Source of the DNA: GCA-2732805 sp964516605
GTDB lineage: Bacteria; Pseudomonadota; Gammaproteobacteria; Coxiellales; Coxiellaceae
Assembly (NCBI GenBank): GCA_964516605.1
Contig: CAZFAA010000048.1
Location: 1 to 14,628, forward strand
Length of the DNA stretch: 14,628 nucleotides
Direction: 5' to 3'
A program made the position numbers and the translations under genes. Shown here one piece after another: positions 1 through 5,633 of this stretch. Position 1 is the first letter of the stretch; every line of letters begins with the position of its first letter. The notes under the pieces were generated by a model. It searched no databases and was not told where the DNA came from. It saw only the letters and a list, made by a program, of their open reading frames with translations.

Positions 1-591
1 GGTAAAATCAAGCTTGGTGGCGTATTCACCGCGCACAAAGGTATAGGTTTTTGCAACGCGCAGACCATTTTGCAGCTGCCCTTTTAACGTGATCGCCAGC
101 GTATCTTGATCCGCATTCATCGTGTAGTCCGTGGCGCTCGCGTGATAACGAACCGCTTGAGAACCGGCATTCACCAATCCTGCATCCGCAATATAAAGTT
201 GGTCTGGGTTTGGATTTAAAATTTGTATGGGAATATTTTTTTGTGTGACTGACACCGGATATTTATTTAGCGTGGCGCTCACAATATTACCACCAATCGG
301 ATCTATTTCAATTGTATACAAATCAGTATGTACACGAATAAAACCTTGGTTAGACGCCCGAACAGGGTTTGGACTGCCAGGAATTTTAAGAGAGCCACTG
401 GTGTTGTCAGTGGGTGTTGCTAAAGGTTGTGGTACAAAATTAGTTGGGTCCTGGTTGGATTGTGATGAGTTGGCGTTACTATCGGGTTGTACAACCGGCG
501 GAAAATCGTGATGCCACGTATTGATCATCCACATACCAAGCAATCCAATCAGTACATACAATATGTATTTTAAAATTTTATTTATATCCAT
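1..591 (-). CDS. yidC: Membrane protein insertase YidC, N-terminal part (gene runs off the left edge)
   Basis: YidC inserts proteins into the inner membrane, alone or with SecYEG. The 197 codons seen here begin with ATG at 589-591. Residues about 7-22 (LKYILYVLIGLLGMWM) form the N-terminal membrane anchor. A Ser/Asn/Gln/Pro-rich linker follows (about 30-80), then the start of the periplasmic beta domain, with typical segments such as YTIEIDPIGGNIVSATL and the TYTFVRGEY stretch near the edge. The conserved C-terminal insertase core lies outside the window, so the call rests on the N-terminal domain plus the position 10 bp downstream of yidD in the rpmH-rnpA-yidD-yidC cluster. No frameshift is visible in the part seen. 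Confidence 0.93.
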   Translation of the reverse strand, partial: MDINKILKYILYVLIGLLGMWMINTWHHDFPPVVQPDSNANSSQSNQDPTNFVPQPLATPTDNTSGSLKIPGSPNPVRASNQGFIRVHTDLYTIEIDPIGGNIVSATLNKYPVSVTQKNIPIQILNPNPDQLYIADAGLVNAGSQAVRYHASATDYTMNADQDTLAITLKGQLQNGLRVAKTYTFVRGEYATKLDFT

Positions 592-601
592 TTCAGAGCG
601 A

Positions 602-868
602 CTACCTTTTTTTAGATTTTTTTGGGGGAACAGGATCATACCCACCCGCATGCAATGGGTGACAACACACAATGCGTTTAACCACCAACCACAATCCCTT
701 TAAAACACCATGAAGCTCAATCGCCTCACGCGCATAATGGGAGCAACTTGGTGCGAAGCGACAGCGTGCCCCAAGTAAGGGGGAAATGCAATACTGATAC
801 AAGCAAATCAAGGCGATCAGAGGCCGCCCAAGCGCTTTGCTAACACATTGAAAAGATGACTTAAGCAT
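602..868 (-). CDS. yidD: Membrane protein insertion efficiency factor YidD
   Basis: YidD is a small inner-membrane-associated protein that assists YidC-dependent insertion. The 88-residue product has the full family signature: ISPLLGARCRFAPSCSHY (about 28-45), then HG, KGLW, and CCHPLHAGGYDPVP (about 68-81) with its conserved cysteines. An amphipathic or hydrophobic N-terminal helix precedes these. The tail KKSKKR is basic. The ATG at 868 lies 52 bp inside rnpA in another frame. It is kept because the family normally has about 15-20 residues before the ISPLLG block, and an rnpA/yidD overlap is also known in E. coli. yidC starts 10 bp downstream, which implies translational coupling. Confidence 0.95.
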   Translation of the reverse strand: MLKSSFQCVSKALGRPLIALICLYQYCISPLLGARCRFAPSCSHYAREAIELHGVLKGLWLVVKRIVCCHPLHAGGYDPVPPKKSKKR

Positions 869-1179
869 TGATGAAACTCGCTGTTAGAGGCACCAGAGGC
901 CTGCTTGTAAGCCACAAACACAACATCGTAACCAGGTAGTCCGTGTTGATTGAGCCTAAACTGTTCTTTGATAATGCGGCGCAATGTATTTCGTGCGACC
1001 GCAAAACGTACATTGCGTTTGCTTACAATGATACCAAGGCGTGGATAAGTAAAACTATTGCTGGTAAAGCGAAGCACACCTAATGGCGAATTCAAACGTT
1101 TTTTTGAGTTAAAAACTGCATCAAAGTCTGCACCATCACGAATATGGTTTTTAGATAAAAATTTAAATTTATCAGGCAC
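817..1179 (-). CDS. rnpA: Ribonuclease P protein component RnpA
   Basis: RnpA is the protein subunit of RNase P. It binds the catalytic RNA and helps it recognise the 5' leader of precursor tRNAs. The 120-residue product has the small basic fold and a recognisable RNR motif region, ARNTLRRIIKEQFR (about 62-75), preceded by GIIVSKRNVRFAV. The first base of the usual R-N-R core is conserved as RNT followed by LRR, a mild variation. The start is a GTG at 1177-1179. It overlaps the last codons and stop of rpmH by 8 bp, and no ATG nearby would retain the family N-terminus. The 3' end overlaps yidD by 52 bp. Confidence 0.95.
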   Translation of the reverse strand: MPDKFKFLSKNHIRDGADFDAVFNSKKRLNSPLGVLRFTSNSFTYPRLGIIVSKRNVRFAVARNTLRRIIKEQFRLNQHGLPGYDVVFVAYKQASGASNSEFHQCLSHLFNVLAKRLGGL

Positions 1180-1306
1180 TTAAGCGCTTTCTTCCTTTTG
1201 CACGACGCGCATTTAATACAAGACGTCCACCTTTGGTAGCCATGCGAGCACGAAATCCGTGGGTTCTTTTACGCTTGATATTACTCGGTTGAAATGTTCT
1301 TTTCAT
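1172..1306 (-). CDS. rpmH: 50S ribosomal protein L34
   Basis: L34 is a short basic protein of the large ribosomal subunit. The 44 codons read MKRTFQPSNIKRKRTHGF at the start and end KGRKRLSA, with the invariant FRARMATKGGR segment between, so the identification is secure despite the small size. The ATG is at 1304-1306. A GAGGC ribosome-binding site lies about 7 bases upstream. The TGA stop at 1172-1174 overlaps the GTG start of rnpA. It is the first gene of the leftward cluster and sits directly behind the promoter at 1339-1367. Confidence 0.97.
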   Translation of the reverse strand: MKRTFQPSNIKRKRTHGFRARMATKGGRLVLNARRAKGRKRLSA

Positions 1307-1338
1307 GGCATAAGCCTCAAACTAAATTAGGATCGGGA

Positions 1339-1367
1339 ATACTAATCAAGCCCAGATACCCTGTCAA
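1339..1367 (-). promoter_or_regulatory. Sigma-70 promoter of the rpmH-rnpA-yidD-yidC cluster
   Basis: Read on the minus strand, a perfect -35 TTGACA (1362-1367) is followed by a 17-base spacer and a -10 TAGTAT (1339-1344). Transcription would begin near 1332, giving a leader of about 25 bases before the rpmH ATG. This is the best promoter match in the window. Confidence 0.85.
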
Positions 1368-1601
1368 GCAGAAGATGAGCGATGTGTTTTTCTTAAGATT
1401 CTCGGTAAAACAATATAAATATTATGTTATATATTTTTTTAGTAGTAATGATAAGCACGCTCTTGCTCTGTGGGTAACTTACTTTAGTTTTTGTTTTTCA
1501 TTTGCTTAAGCGATCCCTTTGCGTGTTGTTAACCCGCTCATATCGCGCGGATAAGGGTGTGGATATCTCGTACTTTCCCACGGATTGTATAAAAAATGAC
1601 T

Positions 1602-1610
1602 TTATCCACA
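1602..1610 (+). promoter_or_regulatory. DnaA box, perfect consensus
   Basis: TTATCCACA on the plus strand. It is the leftmost perfect box, opposed to the box at 1662 and 52 bp away from it. Confidence 0.85.
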
Positions 1611-1661
1611 TTTTTATCGACATTTTTTAAGCCCCCTTTTTCGCTCCTTTTACACAGGCCA

Positions 1662-1670
1662 TGTGGATAA
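1662..1670 (-). promoter_or_regulatory. DnaA box, perfect consensus
   Basis: TGTGGATAA on the plus strand, so TTATCCACA on the minus strand. It borders the left side of the AT-rich unwinding candidate. Confidence 0.85.
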
Positions 1671-1679
1671 CTTTAACCG

Positions 1680-1778
1680 CCTCTTTTTTTATCGGAGTTT
1701 TACTTTTTTATTTTGCCTACTATAAAAATAATATTAATAATATAGATAATAGTAGTGATTATAGTGCTATCTATTCTC
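1680..1778. other. AT-rich candidate DNA unwinding element
   Basis: About 100 bases made almost wholly of A and T lie between the perfect DnaA boxes at 1662 and 1779. The right half is trinucleotide-periodic (TAA TAG TAG TGA TTA TAG at 1747-1764) and leads up to the box at 1779. The role as duplex-opening site is inferred from composition and position. Confidence 0.6.
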
Positions 1779-1787
1779 TGTGGATAA
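1779..1787 (-). promoter_or_regulatory. DnaA box, perfect consensus, next to the AT-rich element
   Basis: TGTGGATAA on the plus strand. It lies directly right of the AT-rich trinucleotide run and is the box most likely to load DnaA onto it. Confidence 0.85.
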
Positions 1788-1879
1788 CCTTATTTTGTTT
1801 TTATAAATTAATATCTTGCTTCTTAATAAGGTCTGTGTATAAAGCGCTTTTCTGTTCTGTAAAAGCAGGGGATGATGCC

Positions 1880-1904
1880 TGTGGGTAACTTAGCTTGTGG
1901 ATAA
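1880..1904 (-). promoter_or_regulatory. Paired DnaA boxes
   Basis: A variant box TGTGGGTAA (1880-1888) and a perfect box TGTGGATAA (1896-1904) have the same orientation and start 16 bp apart. Confidence 0.8.
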
Positions 1905-1971
1905 CTCGCTATATTGTGCACCTGTTTAGTGTGTATAGGTTACCAGCTTATACAGCTATTCATACACAGAG

Positions 1972-1980
1972 TTATCCACA
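1972..1980 (+). promoter_or_regulatory. DnaA box, perfect consensus
   Basis: TTATCCACA on the plus strand, the rightmost perfect box. It faces the pair at 1880-1904 and lies about 50 bp before the candidate promoter of the stress-protein gene. Confidence 0.85.
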
Positions 1981-2029
1981 GGTGCTTGGAACTTTACATA
2001 TACCTTTTCTCGATTACCCGCAGTAGCTC

Positions 2030-2038
2030 TGTTATGAT
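2030..2038 (+). promoter_or_regulatory. Candidate extended -10 promoter for the universal stress protein gene
   Basis: TGT followed by TATGAT (2033-2038) is an extended -10 element. The -35 position holds only a weak match. The predicted start near 2045 leaves room for the strong AGGAGG site at 2076-2081. Confidence 0.5.
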
Positions 2039-2086
2039 TATTTTTTTAAATTTACCGGCTGTGCATCATTTTTTAAGGAGGAAAGC

Positions 2087-2527
2087 ATGAAACAGTACAA
2101 AAATATTGTTGTTGCAGTAGAGCTCGAACCTGAGTCAGATCTCAAAATTACCGAACGCTTAAAAGTGATCCAAAAAGAATGCCCTGAAACCAAATTGTGG
2201 TTAGTTCATGCGGTTGAGCACGTCAGCACATATGGCGCGGCTTATGGTGTGACAGCAGGGATTGATATTGATGCTATTTTGAAAACAGAAGCGCAGCAGC
2301 TTATGGATCAAATGGCCGGAGTGCTTAATATCCCCGATGAGCGTTGTATTATTGCCGAAGGTGCTGCGAAATACGTTATTTTAGACGAGGCTAAAAAGAA
2401 TAAAGCGGATTTAATCATCGTGGGTAGCCATGGCCGACATGGTGTGCAGTTACTTTTAGGCTCAACTGCTAATGCTATTTTGCATGCTGCGGAGTGTGAT
2501 GTGCTCGCAGTCAGGGTGCAAGATTGA
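2087..2527 (+). CDS. Universal stress protein, UspA family
   Basis: Universal stress proteins are small cytoplasmic alpha/beta proteins that dimerise, often bind ATP, and are induced by starvation or other stress. The 146 residues form one Usp domain. A first strand, YKNIVVAVEL (4-13), is followed by a C-terminal nucleotide-loop region, IVGSHGRHGVQLLLGSTANA (111-130), and a last strand, CDVLAVRV. The loop has G113-xx-G116, then only eight residues before G125-S126, where the usual ATP-binding form has nine, so ATP binding is likely but not certain. The ATG follows a near-perfect AGGAGG at 2076-2081. The gene occupies the place beside oriC where dnaA would be expected. Its promoter region merges with the DnaA-box cluster, so expression could respond to DnaA; that is inference. 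Confidence 0.9.
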   Translation: MKQYKNIVVAVELEPESDLKITERLKVIQKECPETKLWLVHAVEHVSTYGAAYGVTAGIDIDAILKTEAQQLMDQMAGVLNIPDERCIIAEGAAKYVILDEAKKNKADLIIVGSHGRHGVQLLLGSTANAILHAAECDVLAVRVQD

Positions 2528-2583
2528 TAACTATCAATAAAGTAACGGCTATTGCTTTGCTCCCTTTGCTTTAATGCGTAATG

Positions 2584-2619
2584 TAATACCCCATAAACAA
2601 GCGGTTTAAGGGGGTATTA
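2584..2619 (+). promoter_or_regulatory. Hairpin covering the ribosome-binding site and start of the next gene
   Basis: A perfect 9-bp stem (TAATACCCC at 2584-2592 with GGGGTATTA at 2611-2619) encloses a second 5-bp stem (TAAAC at 2594-2598 with GTTTA at 2604-2608) and a 5-base loop. The 3' arm contains the GGGGG ribosome-binding candidate and ends on the A of the ATG at 2619. No T run follows on either strand, so a terminator is unlikely. In RNA it would hide the start site, suggesting translational control. Confidence 0.5.
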
Positions 2620-4037
2620 TGGGGCGCGACAGTGGTAGTAACGAAGGAGCAGCTTCTTTGCAGGAAAGATCCAAGAGCATAGTCAGTACTGGTTTGTTAT
2701 CTCCTAGAGCTGACTATGGAGTCAGTATCGAAACATTAAAAGAGCAATTATTAGAGTTAGGTTCTGAGAGGTTCTTTGGCGCGGCAAGCTTGAATATTGT
2801 TCGATATATTATCGGATCTTATAAAGATGAACGCACGGATTATATTTTGCATGCAACCGCTGCTGAGGCTTTTTTACAAAAATACATGGAAGAACTACAG
2901 AAAAAATCTTCCAATCTCGATTTTTTTCCCCTCGAAATTTGTAAGACAGCACTTTCTATTCGTCAGCGTTTTGCTTTAGATAACGATGCGGTAAACAAAG
3001 CTAAAACACATGAACTTGCAGAATCTGCCCTAAATGTAATAGAAGCTTATATTAACGGTGAAATTTGTTTATCTGCAGAACACCTAGATACTTTAAAAAG
3101 CTTAATTAACTGCTCTATTAATCAAAGAGCACAAGAGACAAACGAAGAGGCAGCATCAGAAGCTGTATCCTTTGTAAAACGTGCAGCAGAAGTATTGCTT
3201 TGGGTGGATAAGAAAACAGGAGACGTTGCGCTTTCAAGAGATGTGAGAAGTGACTTTGTGCGAGTGAGTAAATATTGGTTACCACAGCGCTTGCGCTATA
3301 AGACATTTGAAGATTTTGCTGTATCAGATCACCCCTATCTAATACGGTATTTAACACCAGATGTTTATTCTCATCAGCATAACAGTAAAAAAGACCATGA
3401 TTTAATGACTCAAACCACCTGTATTCGTGTTGCTCGTATTGAGGCTCTTAATATTGATGTGTGCCGAAATTATTTTAGAATATTATCAAATTATGCAGAG
3501 CGATATAACTTTTATGATTTTTTATTCGATAAGGAATCACCACTTACATCAGAGTTATGTGGGCAATTTGTTGAAAAGGTTTTGTTGTATGCTGCAGAGT
3601 ATCCTGATTTGCAGAAAGAGAAAATAACCAAGTTGTGCGTTAAGTTGTATCATGAAATATTACAAGACGATGAGCTCAAGTTCCCTGGTTTTATTCAAGA
3701 TACTTTAATAAACGGGGGCGAAAAACAACGTGTTTTGATCAGCACGACATTGCGCTGTTGTGATAAATTAACAGTGCAAGAAATGAGATTGCGTGATTCG
3801 ATTGATCAAAACCAGAAATTTGATCCAGTTATTCTTACTGTCGAAAAAGAATTGGTTGCAGCAGGGTATTCTCCCCACTGCTATGAACATACCGTATTTG
3901 ATGCGTTACTCACGTGCGAGAGGTTTGTACAATCTTCACCATTAGGACGGAAAATGCTGGAGCGGGCCGCATTATTTCGCTTATATCAAGCCAGATACGG
4001 TTGCGATTTATACAGTAGGGAATACATTAATAATTGA
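2619..4037 (+). CDS. Protein of unknown function, predicted alpha-helical
   Basis: I do not recognise this 472-residue protein. It has no signal peptide, no evident membrane segment and no nucleotide-binding or catalytic motif I can name. It appears to be mostly amphipathic helices rich in Leu, Glu, Lys and Tyr. Residues 221-250 contain LPQR, then FEDFAV, then YLTPDVY. A matching set (LPKK, FYDFCV, YLTFDRY) occurs in the next gene, and the segments after it also align loosely (about 305-346 here), so the two proteins are probably paralogous. A further FYDF occurs at 298-301. The ATG at 2619 has a G-rich ribosome-binding site four bases upstream, buried in a hairpin. Base use looks more AT-rich than in the flanking housekeeping genes. 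A secreted effector is possible for such a lineage, but nothing here proves it. Confidence 0.75.
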   Translation: MGRDSGSNEGAASLQERSKSIVSTGLLSPRADYGVSIETLKEQLLELGSERFFGAASLNIVRYIIGSYKDERTDYILHATAAEAFLQKYMEELQKKSSNLDFFPLEICKTALSIRQRFALDNDAVNKAKTHELAESALNVIEAYINGEICLSAEHLDTLKSLINCSINQRAQETNEEAASEAVSFVKRAAEVLLWVDKKTGDVALSRDVRSDFVRVSKYWLPQRLRYKTFEDFAVSDHPYLIRYLTPDVYSHQHNSKKDHDLMTQTTCIRVARIEALNIDVCRNYFRILSNYAERYNFYDFLFDKESPLTSELCGQFVEKVLLYAAEYPDLQKEKITKLCVKLYHEILQDDELKFPGFIQDTLINGGEKQRVLISTTLRCCDKLTVQEMRLRDSIDQNQKFDPVILTVEKELVAAGYSPHCYEHTVFDALLTCERFVQSSPLGRKMLERAALFRLYQARYGCDLYSREYINN

Positions 4038-4043
4038 CTGAGC

Positions 4044-5633
4044 GTGATTCGCGAANNNNNNNNNNATTATATAAAAACCGCCGACGGCATCGATGTGGCA
4101 TCGTGGTTTGAGCATGGTGTTGCGGTGGATTCTTCACAAGAATGGCTACAACAATCAGGATTGGCGGCTGTATGGACTCGTGTTATCAACACTGAATTTC
4201 TTGGTAATCAAGACGCATTTTTTTGCTCAGAACATCCGCTGTTACATCACCATATGATCTGTGCAAAACCATCTGCTGAAAAAGTTGTTTTATTAAAACG
4301 AATGGCACAAGTACGATTACACGATTATATTTCATTATCTCAACAAGGGAAATTCGAAGAGGCGGAGAAAAAATACAATCCAGAACAGCGTGAGAAACTA
4401 CGATCATTATGTAATGATGTGTATTCTATTGTGTTAGATGAACATCTTGATGTTGCAGGTTATTTTGATGTACTACCTAAAAAATTTCAAGAAATGCGAC
4501 AACGTCACAGTAATTTTTATGATTTTTGTGTGCGCAATATGGAAATCTCCTCATATTTAACATTTGATCGTTATCAGAGTGGATCATTAAGTGCCCGAGT
4601 TTGTTTGTTTCATGTTGCATTGGCGCGCTTGTATTACGTTGCCTTTGTTAAAAAAGACGTTTTTTCAAAAGAAGAACAAAGTGAGTATTTGTATATTACA
4701 TTATCTTTTTTAGCTGCGGCGGATGCGACGGATGTTGTAAATAAAAAAATAATGCAGTTTTTAAAAAATTTCTGCTATGAAGAAGGTGTAGTCTATAGCG
4801 ATATCTGTTTTGATGATCGCTATCAGCGTATTTTAGAGTATGTTTCTTTTCATGGTATCCCTATCACCCAACTTCCAAATTTAGATTCAATTTTCGGGCC
4901 TTTAGATAGGGAGAACGCGTCACCTAAAATGCGAGAACTTATTTTAGGCGGAAGTTCTTTGCGTTCGGCTTTGGATGAGTTAGAGCGTTATGTGGACAGT
5001 TATCGCGCAAAATTAAAAAGTAATGAACTACCTATAAACTGTCCCATTCCAAAAAACATAGGAGAATTAATCAATACAGCCAAAGCATATCTTAGAACCA
5101 TTTATGATGAAAACGAAAAGAAGCGATTTTTTAATGTTTTTTCTCAATTACACCCAGATGGTAGATATGATGATGATTTTATTATGTATGAGAAATCAGT
5201 TGATGACCGTTTTAATGATAGTAAAAAGCCATATGAGTCGGTTCATAATACCTGGAGGCTTGATGGTAATTTTAAAGCGTATCCTGCTAACATTAATCGT
5301 TTTTTGACACCAGAATATTACGAGGCGGGTGGGTATCGCCGACGCATATTATTTTTAAAGGCGTGTATTAATCTTGTAAGAACCAATCGTGAAAAACAAC
5401 CAGCATACCAAGCAATTTTTGATGCAGCGATAAAGGATGAGTGGTTTGAGTTTTTCCCTGAAAAAGTAAAGGCTGAGTTGGTACAAATGGATCCTCGTAA
5501 AACACCTAGCCCTAGCGTTGCATCCTCAATACAAGCCAGTGTTTTTGCTCTTCCACATAATGCAGAAGCATTACGCCATGGCTCAGATTATGAAAGTTGG
5601 CGCATGAGTGTTGTAGAAACAGGTCAGGGTTGA
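4044..5633 (+). CDS. Protein of unknown function, paralogue-like; 5' end lost in an assembly gap
   Basis: The frame is open from a GTG at 4044 through the 10-N gap to TGA at 5631-5633, about 529 codons. The real start may lie in missing sequence, because the Ns need not represent ten bases. No known domain, signal peptide or membrane segment is evident. Residues 144-177 hold LPKK, FYDFCV and YLTFDRY, matching the preceding gene in order and spacing. A looser third copy (RFLTPEYY) lies at 419-426. The C-terminus (about 485-529) is Ser/Pro-rich and looks disordered. The stop lies 51 bp inside the convergent rsmB frame. It shares phase, strand and style with the upstream gene, so both may be fragments of one larger gene or a tandem duplicate pair. 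Confidence 0.7.
   Translation: MIREXXXXYIKTADGIDVASWFEHGVAVDSSQEWLQQSGLAAVWTRVINTEFLGNQDAFFCSEHPLLHHHMICAKPSAEKVVLLKRMAQVRLHDYISLSQQGKFEEAEKKYNPEQREKLRSLCNDVYSIVLDEHLDVAGYFDVLPKKFQEMRQRHSNFYDFCVRNMEISSYLTFDRYQSGSLSARVCLFHVALARLYYVAFVKKDVFSKEEQSEYLYITLSFLAAADATDVVNKKIMQFLKNFCYEEGVVYSDICFDDRYQRILEYVSFHGIPITQLPNLDSIFGPLDRENASPKMRELILGGSSLRSALDELERYVDSYRAKLKSNELPINCPIPKNIGELINTAKAYLRTIYDENEKKRFFNVFSQLHPDGRYDDDFIMYEKSVDDRFNDSKKPYESVHNTWRLDGNFKAYPANINRFLTPEYYEAGGYRRRILFLKACINLVRTNREKQPAYQAIFDAAIKDEWFEFFPEKVKAELVQMDPRKTPSPSVASSIQASVFALPHNAEALRHGSDYESWRMSVVETGQG
4056..4065. other. Assembly gap (10 Ns)
   Basis: Ten consecutive Ns start 18 bases after the stop of the first unknown gene. A round number of Ns is often a scaffolder's placeholder for a gap of unknown size. 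The junction between the two unknown genes is therefore not established. Confidence 0.95.

Larger units (their letters stand above)
1307..2086. other. Probable chromosomal replication origin (oriC)
   Basis: The 780 bp between rpmH and the stress-protein gene carry no credible gene. They do hold five perfect 9-mer DnaA boxes (TTATCCACA or its complement) at 1602-1610, 1662-1670, 1779-1787, 1896-1904 and 1972-1980. Near-matches lie at 1469-1477 and 1880-1888 (TGTGGGTAA), 1558-1566 (TGTGGATAT), 1834-1842 (TGTGTATAA) and 1930-1938 (TGTGTATAG). Very AT-rich stretches lie at about 1383-1450 and 1680-1778. The position beside rpmH is the usual site of gammaproteobacterial and Coxiella-type origins. 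Only two GATC sites were seen (near 1332 and 1512), unlike the dense clustering in E. coli oriC, so Dam/SeqA control is not suggested. Replication activity is inferred. Confidence 0.85.

Noticed and set aside
1294..1509. A 71-codon plus-strand frame overlapping the rpmH start
   Set aside because: It lies over the rpmH start, its promoter and a DnaA-box variant. There is no ribosome-binding site and the composition is non-protein-like.
1661..1888. A 75-codon plus-strand frame in the origin region
   Set aside because: It starts inside a DnaA box and runs through AT-rich origin DNA. It has low-complexity Ile/Asn/Phe composition, no ribosome-binding site and no protein-like pattern.
2523..2538. 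7-bp palindrome at the end of the stress-protein gene (ATTGATA-AC-TATCAAT)
   Set aside because: The loop is only two bases, the stem is AT-rich and there is no U tract, so no terminator or operator claim can be supported.
2584..2619. Hairpin read as a terminator for the stress-protein gene
   Set aside because: No T run follows on either strand, and the 3' arm reaches the next start codon.
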